Assembly (NCBI RefSeq): GCF_017591435.1
Contig: NC_059302.1
Span: 14,375,167 to 14,439,166, forward strand
From: Portunus trituberculatus
Taxonomy: Eukaryota > Arthropoda > Malacostraca > Decapoda > Portunidae
Length of the DNA: 64,000 nucleotides
Direction of reading: 5' to 3'
A program made the translations under genes and the position numbers. The notes under the pieces were generated by a model. The model was not told the DNA's origin and ran no database searches. It worked only from the letters and a program-made list of their open reading frames with translations. This document shows positions 44,099 to 59,580 of this stretch, piece by piece (position 1 is the first letter of the stretch; each line of letters starts with the position of its first letter).

Positions 44099-45071
44099 GC
44101 AACCTCCGTTTAACGAAGGTTCACACAACGAAATTTCGCTACAATGAAGGTTTCATTTTACTACCATCAGCTCATTTAACGAATACCAAACTTGCTTTAA
44201 CGAAATTTTATCCAGGTAATTTTTTCCAAGTTTGAAAGCCCCGCCGTATCACGCAAGCCGACAAACCTTTGAATACACTAGCAGCCGCAAATACTAAGGC
44301 CTGCCTCAGGAGAAATCCTGGGACACCTATAGAATCAAGATCAAGATCAAGATCAAGCCTCTCGTGGACAACACGCACCACTCACTCCCATAACAGCATC
44401 AGCAGCAGCTCGTCTTCACTCACTAAACTTACCACCAAAACTCCTTGCAATGTGGCCTAGCATTCCTAAGAAGACCAGGAAGTCTCTTACTCTCGAAGTG
44501 AAGCTGGATATTATTCACAGACACGAGAGAGGCGAGAAAATTATAGCACTGCTGGCCACCATCTTGACTCCATCTACTGTCTCTACTATTTTCAAGTCAG
44601 CAGACTATTAAGATGGCTGGTGAGACTGTATCTTCCTTGCAAGCTAAAAGTACCACCTGAACTCCTGACTCTACAATGGATAAAATGGAAAGCCTTGTGG
44701 AAATGTGGTACATAAGTTTTGTATGCGGTACAATGATGCGCCCTATGTTTACATTCCACAGGTTGCCAGTTAGTGTCTTTCCCGTTTCACTCTCCCTCCC
44801 TTCATAAATTTAAGATCATCAACATTAAAAGGCTACGTACATACATACATTAGTGTACATTATAATGACTTAAATTAAATTTAACTGCCTAAATGTTTAA
44901 CTTTTTTACTTTCGTTAAACCTTTCACCGTACTATGATGCACTGTCGCTTTGCTTACTCTCAGTGGAAGTTCAAGTCAGGGGTTAAACTTGTTATAATCG
45001 GTTCGCTTAACGAAGTTTCGCTTAACGAAGAGTTTTTTAGGAACATAACCCCTTCATTAAACAGGGATTGC

Positions 45072-45074
<3 letters not shown>
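44096..45074 (+). mobile_element. Tigger-A element, copy 3
   Basis: CAGGCAACCTCCGTTTAACG at the left and GGGATTGCCTG at the right, 979 bases. It keeps the helix-turn-helix start near 44450 (the initial Met codon is followed by a TAG: 'tggcctag'). The structure equals copy 1, including the 'gatcaa' repeat at 44337-44355. Confidence 0.85.

Positions 45075-45077
<3 letters not shown>

Positions 45078-45138
<61 letters not shown>
45078..45138. repeat. (TA)n between Tigger-A and Tigger-I
   Basis: About 30 TA units. Confidence 0.97.
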
Positions 45139-45139
<1 letters not shown>

Positions 45140-45408
45140 GGTGGTACCTCTACATATGAGTGCATCTATATACGAGTTTTCCAAGATACGAGTATAAATT
45201 TGCAAAAAAATTATGCCCCATAACACAAGCATTTTTCCAAAATACGAGTAGCCAGCAGCAACAGCAGCACCCACCATCATCAGCACTTGGTAGCAAAGCA
45301 GCGATCCACAGATCTGCACACTGAACCATTACTTGTGGCCGCTAAATGTTTGCTTTGACTTTTATGTTTTTTCGTATTTTGTGCTTTTTTTTTTTTGTGC
45401 ATTTAACC

Positions 45409-45640
45409 ATGAGGCACAAGAAAGGAAGTGCTAAAAGACAGTAGTGATCGTAAGAAATTAATGATGAGCTTAGAAATTAAGCAGGAAATAATAAAAAAAA
45501 CATGAGCGTGGTGTGCGTGTGAGTGATCTTGCTAAGGAGTATGAGCGTAGTATGTTGACTATTTGGACCATTTTGAAGAACAAATATTTAATTAAGAATA
45601 AAAACACATGCTACGGGAGTGACTGTTGTTCAAGTTCACG
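45409..45640 (+). pseudogene. Tigger-I transposase N-terminus, broken
   Basis: ATG at 45409 (MRHKKGSAKRQ) reaches a TAG after eleven codons. The next frames give SLEIKQEII, then HERGVRVSDLAKEYERSMLTI, WTILKNKYLIK, which is the pogo/Tigger helix-turn-helix. One frame change occurs in a run of A near 45500. No catalytic region remains. Confidence 0.65.
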
Positions 45641-45930
45641 CTACTTATCCCACATCCTCCGCCTACTACCCTGGTCATCATCGACATCCTTCATCCTCCA
45701 ATTAGTCTGCCTAGCTGTGTTGTTTGCCATCATCTGTCTTCTGGTAAGTGCTCACAAAACATCATATTTCAGTTATTATTATTAATTATGTACACTTATG
45801 TTTAGTAATGAATTATGTATGTTTTGTAATTTAATTGCATATTTATTTCAGGTCAATTGGGGTATTTTGTATTTTGTTCTGCTGGCTGGAATGGATTAAT
45901 GGAGTTTCAGTTAATTCAAATGGAAATTAA

Positions 45931-46746
45931 CCCTTTCAGTGCTCCGGACCACGATCGTGGCTTTGAGGGAAATGCCTCTTGTCCACGATCGTGGTTCCAT
46001 ATTTGACAAGTCACAGAATTAAACCGCGTGCCTCCTGGCTGCTGCTAGTTGCCAGATGACATTCTCCCATCCTCCCTCGACTCATGGGTTGCGCCATCAG
46101 TTGCATGGTAAGAAAAATATAGTCACAATGGCAGTAGAGTATCAGATGCCCCTTTTTTCACAATTATTATTATTTTACGACATCGCTAGTGGCTATTTGT
46201 GCATTTATTTACAGAAATAACATGAGTAAAGATCAAATCTTGTTGTTAGAGAGCAGAAATGCCAGACATTATTAGTTTATTGGTAGTATATTGCGTATTT
46301 CATACATTACCATATGTGGGCATGCGTATCCTCACTCAAGATAGTATGTACATCAAGAAAACACTCTGAAAATGTATTTTATATTATATGTGTGGGCATA
46401 ATGTATGCACAGGTGTGAAAAATAATTACCCTAGCACATTCTGGAGCAGTTCTGAGCAACTGCAGTTCAAATCAGGCAGAAAATTGTGTAATTTAGTGAA
46501 AACACCTGCACAAGTTGCGGCGGAAAATAACCACCCGCTATGATAGCAATACTCAACAGCGCACAACATATCACCAGAAAGCCAACTTCCTATCATTATT
46601 GCACCACTTTCCAGGGTGAGTAAAGATGCGTAACACTCTATTATGCATGAAAATGTTGATTCTTTTCAATTTTGCAAACCTTGATTTTTCTGCCGAATTT
46701 GTGTCTCACAGACATGACCCAAAAACCTATTTGAGCCCTGAAAGGG
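45931..46746. mobile_element. piggyBac-like MITE (TTAA target)
   Basis: Ends are CCCTTTCAGTGCTCCGG and, inward from the right, CCCTTTCAGGGCTC, each flanked by TTAA (45927-45930 and 46747-46750). Excision would leave one TTAA and an intact Tigger-I sequence. Two copies of 'ccacgatcgtgg' (a 12-base palindrome) lie near the left end. At 816 bases with no open frame it is non-autonomous. CCC ends with TTAA duplication are typical of piggyBac. Confidence 0.8.
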
Positions 46747-46830
46747 TTAATGACTTATACTATGAGTAACTTCAAGTTACGAGGTAGGAGCTGTAACCAT
46801 TAAACTCGTACCTTGAGGTACCACTGTGTA

Positions 46831-46837
<7 letters not shown>

Positions 46838-46917
<80 letters not shown>

Positions 46918-46936
46918 GTATATATATATATATATA
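46838..46936. repeat. (TA)n with TATG interruption
   Basis: TA units with a short (TATG)4 interruption near 46905-46920, ending at the Tc1 element. Confidence 0.96.
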
Positions 46937-48326
46937 CAGTCAGCGCCCAAAGTGATGGCGCGAAACATCCTGCGCCATAATTTTCGGCGGGAATCAAACC
47001 ACCGCCTAGCAACAAGGATCAAATCCGCCGATTTTGTTGGCGCGTAAATAGTGGGCTCATACACGTGACCTTGAGCAGTTGATGAAGTGTAACTATATCA
47101 GTGTGAGGCATTACTTCATACGGGCTGGGTATATCTGACTGTCTATGTTGCACCACGTGTTTTTTCTTACAAAGTTTGCATTGCTAACCTATCTTGTGCG
47201 TAGCAATGGGGCCAAGGAAGGAGCTGACAAAAGATCAAATTGCAGCTATAAGTACCCTGAGCCCAGTAGGAAAAGGAAATTAAAAAATTGCTGCTATCAC
47301 GGGTGTTACACTCCGTAGTGTGCAGCGTTGGACGAAAAAATGCAGGGACGGGAGGGAGTGTCCCGCCTTCTGAGAAGAAGAGGACTGGGAGGCTTCGTGT
47401 CACATCTACGAGGTCAATGAAGATACTGAAGTGTCAAGTGAACAATGAACCACGCATCAGTGCCAAAGAACTCAAGGAAAAGAACCCTAGGCTCCTTCAG
47501 GAAGTTTCAGTGCGAACAATTCAGAAACGACTTCGTGACGACCTAAAATTCCGGTATCGTGCACCACGAAAGAAACCCATTTTAACAGCGGTACAAAAGG
47601 AGAAAAGGCAGTTGTTTTGCCGTAAACATTTAGCATGGGATCCAGAGAAGTGGAAAACAGTTCTCTGGTCTGATGAGGCAACTTTTACAGTGACTGGCAA
47701 CCGAGGAGGGAAAGTTAGGCTACGTCCTGGCTCAGATCCTTACCTCCCTAAGTACACTGAGGGAACTGTAAAACACCCAGCAAATGTTATGGTATGGGGA
47801 GCATTTGGGTATCACGGCACTGGGACATTGGTAGTGTTGCCAAAAGATGTCACTATTAACAAAGATCGCTATCTTGAGCTTCTTGCCGAACACCTTGAGG
47901 ACTGTTTCACTAAATGCAACTGTGAAATATTTATGCAAGACGGTGCACCAGCTCACACCACCAAATTGATCAAAAACTGGTTTGACTGGGTCCACATTGA
48001 ATACATCAAAGATTGGCCAGGTAATAGCCCTGATTTAAACCCGATAGAGAACATCTGGAGTTTGATAAAGCGCCGCTCACGTGGCCGTGACACCTCCACA
48101 GTGGACAAACTTGTCAACCACATCCAGGAGATTTGGGAAAACCTGGAGCCTTCATTCCTACAAAACCTGGCTTTATCTGTTCCAAAACGTTTACAGAGTT
48201 GCCTGAAGAGGCATGGTAACCCAACCAAGTACTAGAGGAAAGATAAATACCATGAAAATAACTTTCTTTCTATTTTTCTTTTTGTTGCGAAAAAACATGC
48301 TGCGCCATCACTTTCGGCGCTGACTG
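46937..48326 (+). mobile_element. Tc1/mariner element (DD35E type), nearly complete
   Basis: Ends are CAGTCAGCGCCCAAAGTGA and, inward, CAGTCAGCGCCGAAAGTGA, matching over about 25 bases with one mismatch, flanked by TA. At 1390 bases the length is normal for an autonomous Tc1-type element. The transposase gene fills most of it. Confidence 0.9.
47206..48235 (+). pseudogene. Tc1-like transposase, N-terminal stop and frameshift
   Basis: The transposase would bind the TIRs in the nucleus and carry out cut-and-paste at TA sites. The natural ATG appears to be at 47206 (MGPRKELTKDQIAAIS). A TAA lies at 47281 in the first helix-turn-helix and a frameshift near 47350. From there the frame is open to 48235, about 295 codons. 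The linker reads KKRTGRLRVTS; the second HTH has VRTIQKRLRDD. Catalytic residues are visible: D in WSDEATF, D in MQDGAPAHT, and E in SPDLNPIENIW. There are 35 residues between the second D and E, so DD35E, not the DD34E of classical Tc1. The catalytic half is intact and the element looks young. Confidence 0.9.
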
Positions 48327-48328
48327 TA

Positions 48329-51796
<3,468 letters not shown>

Positions 51797-51874
<78 letters not shown>

Positions 51875-51876
51875 TA
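51797..51876. repeat. (TA)n with short CA interruption
   Basis: About 34 TA units, then 'cacaca' and three more TA units, between Tigger-C and Tigger-A copy 5. Confidence 0.96.
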
Positions 51877-52803
51877 CAGGCAACCCCCGCTTAATGAAGT
51901 TTCACACAACGAAATTTCGCTACAACGAAGGTTTCCTTTTACTACCATCTGCTCATTTAACGAACACCAAACTCGCTTTAACAAAATTTTACCCAGGTAA
52001 TTTTTTCCAAGTTTGAAAGCCCTGCCGTATCATGCAAGCCGACAGGGTTTTGAATACACCAGCGCCTCTCGTGGAAAAAAATGCACACCACTAACTCCCT
52101 CAGTTCAAAACAATAACAGCGTCAGCAGCAGCTCCTCTTCTCTCACTCTACATGCCACCAGAACACCCTGCAATGTCACCTAACGTTGCTAAGAAGACCA
52201 GAAAGTCTCTTACTCTCGAAGAGAAGCTGGATATTATTCACAGATACGAAAGGCGAGAAAACTAACAGCATTGCTTCCCACCATGGCTTGACTCCATCTA
52301 CTGTCTACCATTTTCAAGTCAGCAGACTCTATTAAGAAGGCTGGTGAGATCATATCTTCCCTGCAAGCTAAAAGAACCACCTGAACTCGTGACTCTGTAA
52401 TGGATAAAATGGAAAGCCTTGTGGAAATGTGGTAAATAAGTTTTGTATGCGGTATAATGATGCGCTCTTTGTTTACATTCCACAGGTTGCCAGCTAGCAT
52501 ATTTACCACTCCACTCTCCCTCCCTTCATAAATTTAACATCATAAACATTATAAAGTTACTTATAAACATACATTAGTGTACATTATAATGACTTAGTCT
52601 TAAATTAAACTGCTTAAATGTGTAACTTCATAGTTAATTTTTACTTTCATTAAACCTTTCACTGTACTATGATGCACTCTCACTTTGTTTACTCTCAATG
52701 GAAGTTCAGTCAGGGGTTAAACTTGTTATAATTGGTTCGCTTAACGAAGTTTCGTTTAACGAAGGGTTCTTTAGGAACGTAACCCCTTCGTTAAGCGGGG
52801 GTT

Positions 52804-52805
<2 letters not shown>
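51877..52805 (+). mobile_element. Tigger-A element, copy 5
   Basis: Left end CAGGCAACCCCCGCTTAATG. The right end stops at GGGGGTTGC, where a (CT)n tract replaces the last bases. It lacks the 'gatcaa' repeat, a short deletion relative to copy 1. The helix-turn-helix remnant begins near 52172 (SPNVAKKTRKSLTLEEKLD) with stops. Confidence 0.8.

Positions 52806-52898
<93 letters not shown>
52806..52898. repeat. (CT)n then (TA)n
   Basis: About 21 CT units followed by about 25 TA units; the LTR begins at 52899. Confidence 0.97.
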
Positions 52899-52901
<3 letters not shown>

Positions 52902-53339
52902 CAGGGCCAGCGCATTATTTCCCCTTTATTTAATTATATTATATGTGTAGCCTCTGGCCCAAGCGCGGGCTGTCGCTGTTCAGTTGTGCGGCCAAACTCC
53001 CTCTCTTTGTTTCCACCATTTTGTGTGTCTGCGAGCTTCACATTAGTACAGAGTTAGCCTTCAGCGGAGGTAGACACGTGCGCTCTTGATTTCTGGCACA
53101 GGGTGGAGACACGTGTTGCTGGGCTGTTCTTGTTACTCACTAGTCATTGGTCTGGGAGTTGTGCCCTCCTGTTGAGTAGCTGGCTTGTTACTCGGTAGAC
53201 CGTGGCTGTGTAGGACAACGGGCTTGTTGTCCTGAGGAAAGTGTAGCCGGTTGGGGCTGCATTTCCTGTTATGCGTTCGTCCACTCGGATGTGGCGACGC
53301 GGAGAGACACGCTGTGTCTCGTCCTGTTTGTTTCGTTGG

Positions 53340-54756
53340 TTTTTTTTTTTTTTTTTTACATTACAAGGGCACTGGCCAAGGGCAAACAAAGTGTTGGAAA
53401 AAAAAAATCCCGCTGGTTGCCAGGCCCTGTCAAGAGAAAAGTAAAAAGAGAAAAAACAAAAAAATCTAAAAGGAGGGTCCAGTTAACGTAAGAGGTGTCT
53501 TGACACTCCTCTTTTGAAAGAGTTTAAGTCATAGGCAGGTGGAAATACAGACACAGGTAGAGAGTTCCAGAGTTTACCAGTGTAGGGAATGAAGGAGTGA
53601 AGATACTGGTTAACTCTTGCATTAGGAAGATGGACAGAATAGGGATGAGAAGAAGTAGAGAGTCTTGTGCAGCGAGGCCGCAGGAGGGGGAAGGCATGCA
53701 GTTAGCAAGTTCAGAAGAGCAGACAGCATGAAAACAGCGGTAGAAGACAGATAAAGATGCAACATTGCGGCGGTGACTTAAAGAATCAAGACAGTCAGTT
53801 AGAGGAGAAGAGTTGATAAGACGAAAAGCTTTAGATTCCACCTTGTTTAGTAAAGCTGTGTGTGGATCCCCAGACATGAGAGCCATACTCCATACACGGG
53901 CGGATAAGGCCCTTGTACAGAGCAAGCAGCTGGGAGGGAGAGAAAATGGACGAAGACGCCATAGGACACCTAACTTCTTGGAAGCTGATTTAGCAAGAGT
54001 AGAGATGTGAAATTTCCAGTTTAGATTTTTAGTGAAGGATAGACCGAGTGTGTTTAATGTAGAGGAGAGGGAAGTTGAGTGTTATTGAAGAAGAGAGGAT
54101 AGTTGTCTGGAAGGTTATGTCGAGTAGATAGTTGTAGAAATTGAGTTTTGAGGCATTGAACAAAACCAGGTTTTCTCTGCCCCAATCAGAAACAAGTGAA
54201 AGATCAGAAGTTAGGCGTCCCATAGCATCTCGCCTTGAGTCATTTAATTGTTGTTGGGTTGGGCGTCTGTTGAACGCTGTTGAATAATGCAGGGTGGTAT
54301 CATCAGCATAGGAGTGGATAGGGCATTGAGTCAGATTTAGGAGATCATTGATGAATAATAGAAAGAGAGTGGGTGATAGGACAGAACCCTGTGGAACACC
54401 ACTGTTGATAGTTTTAGGGGAAGAACAGTGACCGTCTACTACAGCAGCAATAGAACGATCGGAAAGGAAACTGGAGATGAAGGTACAGAGAGAAGGATAG
54501 AATCCGTAGGAGGGTAGTTTAGAAATTAAAGATTTGTGCCAGACTCTATCGAAGGCTTTCGATATGTCAAGGCCGACAGCAAAGGTTTCACCGAAGTCCC
54601 TAAAAGAGGATGACCAAGATTCAGTTAGGAAAGTAAGATCACCAGTAGATCTGCCTTTACGGAAACCATACTGACAATCAGAGAGAAGGTTGTGAGCTGA
54701 TAGATGCCTCATTATCTTCCTATTAAGGATAGACTCAAAGGCTTTAGAAAGGTTGG
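53340..54756 (-). pseudogene. Family-B LINE, copy 3 (3' half)
   Basis: Poly-T at 53340-53357 marks the 3' tail on the minus strand; the 5' truncation is near 54756. An open frame of about 245 codons (54760-54029) carries LSKAFESILNRKIMR, YGFRKGRSTGDL, DISKAFDRVWHK, SGVPQGSVLSPTLF and the catalytic YADDTTLH, all intact. A C-terminal part of 133 codons follows in another frame at 53925-53524. The sequence is very close to copy 2. GTTGG on both sides may be a short target-site duplication. It sits inside the solo LTR. Confidence 0.85.
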
Positions 54757-54908
54757 GTACAGGAGGAGGAGTTGCTGAGGAGATTCCCTTACAGAGGGGG
54801 AAATTATACACTGTTGGCGACCTTGAAAGAAACTGAGGGTTACGGCGGCGGTGAGTTATAGTAGTGGGGACTCTGTGGAGTTTTTATATTCCCCACGGTA
54901 CTGACCGT

Positions 54909-54914
54909 AATAAA
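54909..54914 (+). promoter_or_regulatory. AATAAA polyadenylation signal in the LTR
   Basis: Canonical hexamer about 80 bases before the LTR end, where R-region poly-A signals are expected. Confidence 0.5.
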
Positions 54915-54992
54915 GTTGGCGATTTTGCCAGAATAACAGTCTATTGAGCTGTAGCAGCTAACCGCAGCCGGGTGACATACGTCTAAAACCGT

Positions 54993-54996
<4 letters not shown>

Positions 54997-55056
<60 letters not shown>
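54997..55056. repeat. (TA)n right of the LTR
   Basis: About 30 TA units, the other half of the array interrupted by the LTR. Confidence 0.96.
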
Positions 55057-55061
<5 letters not shown>

Positions 55062-55937
55062 CGTTCCTATAAAACCCTTCGTTAAGCGAAACTTCGTTAA
55101 GCGAACTGATTATAGCAACTTTAACCGCTGACTTGAACTTCCATTGAGTAAAATAAACGAGAGTGCATCATAGTACAGTGAAAGGTTTAATGAAAGTAAA
55201 AACTATGAAGTTAAGCATTTAGGCAGTCTAATTTGTCATTATAATGTACACTAATGTATGTATGTCCATAACTTTATAATGTTGATGATCTTAAATTTAT
55301 GAAGTGAGGGAAAGTGAAACGGGAAAGACATTAACCAGCAACCCATGGAATGTAAACAAAGGGCGCATCATTGTATCACATACAAAACTTATGTACCACA
55401 TTTCCACATTTTATCCATTGAAGAGCCACGAGTTCAGGTGGTTCTTTTAGCTTGCAAGGAAGATATGGTCTCACCAGCCTTCTTAATAGAGTCTGCTGAC
55501 TTGAGAATAGTAGAGACAGTAGATGGAGTCAAGATGGTGGCAAGCAATGCTATTAGTTTTCTGGCCTCTCTCTTGTCTGTGAATAATGTCCAGCTTCACT
55601 TCGAGAGTAAGAGAATTCCTGGTCTTCTTAGCAACGCTAGGCAACATTGCAGAGCGTTTTGGTGGTAAGTTGAGCGAGGGAAGACGAGCTGCTGCTGACG
55701 CTGTTAATGTTTTGAACAGGGGGAGTGAGTGGTGCGCGTGTTATCCAGAAGAGCCGCTGGTGTATTCAAAAGCCTGTCGACTTGCGTGCTATGGTGGTGC
55801 TTTCAAACCTGGAAAAAATTACCTGGATAAAACTTCGTTAAAGCGAGATTGGTGTTCGTTAAACGAGCAGATGGTAGTAAAATGAAACCTTTGAGCGAAA
55901 TTTCGTTGTGTGAATCTTAGTTAAGCGGGGTTGCCTG
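55057..55937 (-). mobile_element. Tigger-A element, copy 6, inverted
   Basis: On the minus strand it starts at 55937 with CAGGCAACCCCGCTTAAC and runs to about 55057, where the other TIR is missing and (TA)n begins. The helix-turn-helix remnant is near 55650-55500. It is inverted relative to copy 5. Confidence 0.8.

Positions 55938-55940
<3 letters not shown>

Positions 55941-56008
<68 letters not shown>
55941..56008. repeat. (TA)n after Tigger-A copy 6
   Basis: About 34 TA units. Confidence 0.96.
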
Positions 56009-56011
<3 letters not shown>

Positions 56012-56078
56012 ATGATACACAATATGAATTTAATTGCATTTCTTTATCAGAAACTAGAAGTCATCTGCTCAAAACACA

Positions 56079-57895
56079 CACACAAAGAACTTTGAAAAGG
56101 ACATTGTCGAAAAATGTAAGGAGCAACCAAAATTGTTCTATAGATTCATAAATGGAAAAATTAGGCAAAGAGAAAAAATAGAAAGGTTAAAAGGAGAGTA
56201 AAGGATGGTGGAAGACCCAAAAAGTATGGCAGAACTATTAAATAATAAATTCCAGGAGGTCTTTACTAAGGAATCCAAATTTGAAAGAGCACAGGGTAAT
56301 AGAGAGACAATCTACATGAAAGAAATTAAAGTAACCAAGCTTGAAATAAAAGAGTTAATGGAGGAACTGGATGAAGAGAAGGCAATGGGACAGGATGAAG
56401 TCTCAGGCAGAATACTGAAGAACTAACAAGTCCCATATACAACATCATAAAATGCTCAATAAAAAATAGAACAGTACCAGTAGAATGGAAAAGAGCTGAG
56501 GTGGTTCCCATATATAAGAGCGGAAGGAAGGAAAAACCTTTAAATTACAGACTGGTATCATTAACTTGTATAATATGCAAGATGTGTGAAAGAATAATAA
56601 AGAAACAATGGATCGAGTTCCTTGAAGACAACAAATTAATATCAAATAGCCAATTTGGTTTTAGAAAAAGATGGCCGTGTGTAACTAATTCATTGAGTTT
56701 CTATTCTAGAATAGTTGATAAAGTACAAGAGAGAGAGGGATGGGTTGACTGTATTTATTTGCATTTAAAAAAGGCATTTGACAAAGTGCCACATGGAAGA
56801 TTACTATAGAAGTTAGAGAAGGGTGGCTTAAAAGGAAGCACATTGAGATGGATAGAAAATTATTTGAGAGGGAGAGAAATAAGGATGGTAGTTAAAGATA
56901 TACGTCCAAGTGGAGAGCAGTAGAAAGCGGAATGCCACAGGGGTCAGAATTGGCACCAATACTTTTCCTCATTTATATTAACGATATGCCAGAAGGAGTG
57001 AACAGCTACATAAATCTGTTTGCAGATGATATGAAACTGTACAGAGTTATAAAGCAAAAGAGGATTGTGAAATACTGCAAGAAGACCTAAATAAGATCTG
57101 GGAATGGAGTAAAAGTGGGAAATGGAATTCAATGTGAACAAAAGCCATGTCATGGAAATGGGAAAGAGTGAAAGACGACCTGTGGGAATCTATAAGATGG
57201 GAGATGGAGTAGAACTGGAGAAAGTTAAAAGGAAAAGGACTTAGGAGTGACGATGGAAGAAAACAATCAACCAGTAAGCCATATTGATAGAATTTTTAGA
57301 GAAACATATAATTTGCTAAGGAATATTGGAATAGCATTTCACTACATGGACAAAGAAATGATGAAGAAATTGATAAGTACTATAATAAGACCCAGATTGG
57401 AATATGCAGGAGTAGTGTGGACCCCTCATAAAAAGAAACACATAAGGAAATTGAGAGACTACAAAAATGGCTACAAGAATGGTTCCAGAATTTGAAGGGA
57501 TGACATATGAGGAGAGACTAAAGGCTATGGATCTACCAACCCTGGAACAAAGAAGGAGAGAGGAGACCTGATACAAGTTTATAAATTGATCAACGGAATG
57601 GACCAAGTGGATAATGAGAAACTGATCCCGAGAGAAGAATATGACATCCGAAGCACAAGATCGTATAGTAAAAAGCTGAGAAAAGGAAGATGTCCGAGAG
57701 ATGTAAAAAAAAATATAGTTTCCCACAAAGATGTATTGAGACGTGGAACAGTTTAAATGAAGATGTAGTGTCTGCAACGAGTGTGCATACTTTTTAAAGT
57801 AAGATTGGATAAGTGTAGATATGGAGACGGGGCCACACGAGCATAAAGTCCAGGCCCTGTAAAACTACAACTAGGTAAATACAACTAGGTAAATA
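56079..57895 (+). pseudogene. CR1-type LINE, copy A8
   Basis: Begins in the connector (KNFEKDIVEKCKEQPK-like) directly after a short (AC)n. RT: RPVSLTS reads RLVSLTC near 56550, FGFRKRW near 56657, YLHLKKAFDKV near 56752 (Asp to His), SGVPQGS reads SGMPQGS near 56928, FADDMKL near 57020. The C-terminal region follows from 57247 and the tail has two AACTAGGTAAATAC units. Stops and frameshifts are near 56200, 56420, 56810, 57060 and 57470. Confidence 0.85.
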
Positions 57896-59580
57896 CACAC
57901 ACACAGAATTAAAAAATTACATAAAAAAAGAACTGGATATTGAATGCCTGGCTGAAACAAAATTAAATGAGGCAATAAAAATATACATGGATAATAGGTA
58001 TAATATATGGGGGAGAGACAGAGTGGGTAAAGGAGGAGGAGTCATGATATGTTAAGGAAAGAGATGGTGGTAAACCAAGTGGAATGTGGTAAAGGAAAAG
58101 CAGAAGTACTGTATATTAAGATACATATTAATAAAAAAGAGTTAACAATCATTGGAGCATATGTGCCACCAAAAGCAAATTCATGGACCAATCAAGAATA
58201 TAAAGACATGATAGATGACACAATAAGGAGTCTAACGAGTCATTAAAGAAAGGAGAAAAGTGATATTAGTAGGAGATTTCAACTGTAAGGAAGTGGACTG
58301 GGAAAATTATGAAAGTGGTATGGGGGAAGAAGCCTGGGGAGAAAGATTCCTGAACCTATTGATAAATAATAATATGATGGACCAAAGAGTAAAGGAAAAC
58401 ACAAGATTCAGAGGAAACGATGAGCCGGCGAGATTGGACCTGGTTTTTACAAGGGGTATACATATGAACGATGATATAAGATAGAAGTGCCCATTGGGAA
58501 AGAGTGACCATGTAATATTAGAAATGGATATAGAAGAGGGAAAGGAAGATAGAGACGAATCATACAAAGGAGACCGATTAAACTACAGAAAGGCTGATAT
58601 TGAGAACCTCAAGAACTATTTCAAAAACGTTACTAGGAGATGGAAAACTCAGAGAGGGTGTAAGAGAAATATAACTTATTTTTGGAAATATACAAAACAG
58701 GAGTCAGGGAATATGTCCCGAAATATAGACCAAAAGAAGAAGGAAAGAAAGATTGGTTTAACGCAAGGTGTGCCAGGGCAAAGGAGAAAAGAGATGGAGA
58801 ATGGAAAAGGCAGAGGAGAAATAGAAATGAAGTAAATAAGGAAAACTTCAAGACAGCGAGAAAAGAATATGTTAAAGTGAGGAAGGAAGAGGAGAGGAAC
58901 TATGAAAAGGACATTGTCGAAAAATGCAAGGAGCAACCGAAATTGTTCTACAGATTCATCAATGGGAAAATAAGCCACATTGATAGAATTTTCAGAGAGG
59001 TGTTAAGGAATATTGGAATAGCATTTCACTACATGGACAAAGAAATGATGAAGAAACTGATAAGTACTATAATAAGACCCAGATTGGAATATGCAGGAGT
59101 AGTGTGGAGCCCCCATAAAAAGAAACACATAAGGAAGCTGGAGAGACAACAAAAAAATGGCTACAAGAATGGTTCCAGAATTTGAAGGGATGACATATGA
59201 GAAGAGACTAAAGGCTATGGATCTACCAACCCTGAAACAGAGAAGGGAGAGAGGGGATCTGATACAAGTTTATAAATTGATCAACGGAATGGACCAAGTT
59301 GATAATGAGAATCTGATCCTGAGAAAAGAATATGACATTCGAAGCACAAGATAGCATAGTATAAAGCTGAGGAAGGGAAGATGTCTAATAGATATTAAAA
59401 AATATAGTTTCCCGCAGAGATGTGTTGAGACTTGGAACAGTTTGAGTGAAGAAGTGGTGTCAGCAATGAGTGTGCATAGTTTTAAAGAAAAATTGGATAA
59501 GTGTAAATATGGAGACGGGGCCACACGAGCATAAAGTCCAGGCCCTGTAAAACTACAACTAGGTAAATACAACTAGGTAA
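57896..59580 (+). pseudogene. CR1-type LINE, copy A9, RT deleted
   Basis: Begins at the endonuclease (CLAETKLNEAIKI near 57947). IIGAYVPPKANSW near 58150, VGDFNCKEVDW near 58264 and GKSDHVILEMD near 58494 are visible; a TAG interrupts at 58484. After FINGKI at 58970 the sequence jumps to SHIDRIFRE, so all RT catalytic motifs are lost (about 1.1 kb compared with A8). TAAG at the joint is shared by both source points. The C-terminal region is open in two parts, and the tail is typical. Confidence 0.85.

Larger units (their letters stand above)
45139..46826 (+). mobile_element. Tigger-I element with nested piggyBac-like MITE
   Basis: The left end CGGTGGTACCTCTACATATG and the right end, inward, CAGTGGTACCTCAAGGTACG are standard Tigger termini next to TA. 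Without the 816-base insertion at 45931 the element is about 870 bases. Coding content is an N-terminal helix-turn-helix region only. Confidence 0.85.
52899..54996 (+). mobile_element. Solo LTR, split by a LINE
   Basis: Starts TGTCAGGGCC and ends CCGTAACA, TG...CA as for LTRs, with ATAT repeats on both sides. Without the LINE (53340-54756) it is about 680 bases. A polyadenylation signal AATAAA lies at 54909-54914 and a TATA-like 'tttttatatt' at about 54880. No gag-pol or second LTR is next to it, so it is best read as a solo LTR left by recombination. Family unknown. The orientation is from the AATAAA. Confidence 0.65.
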
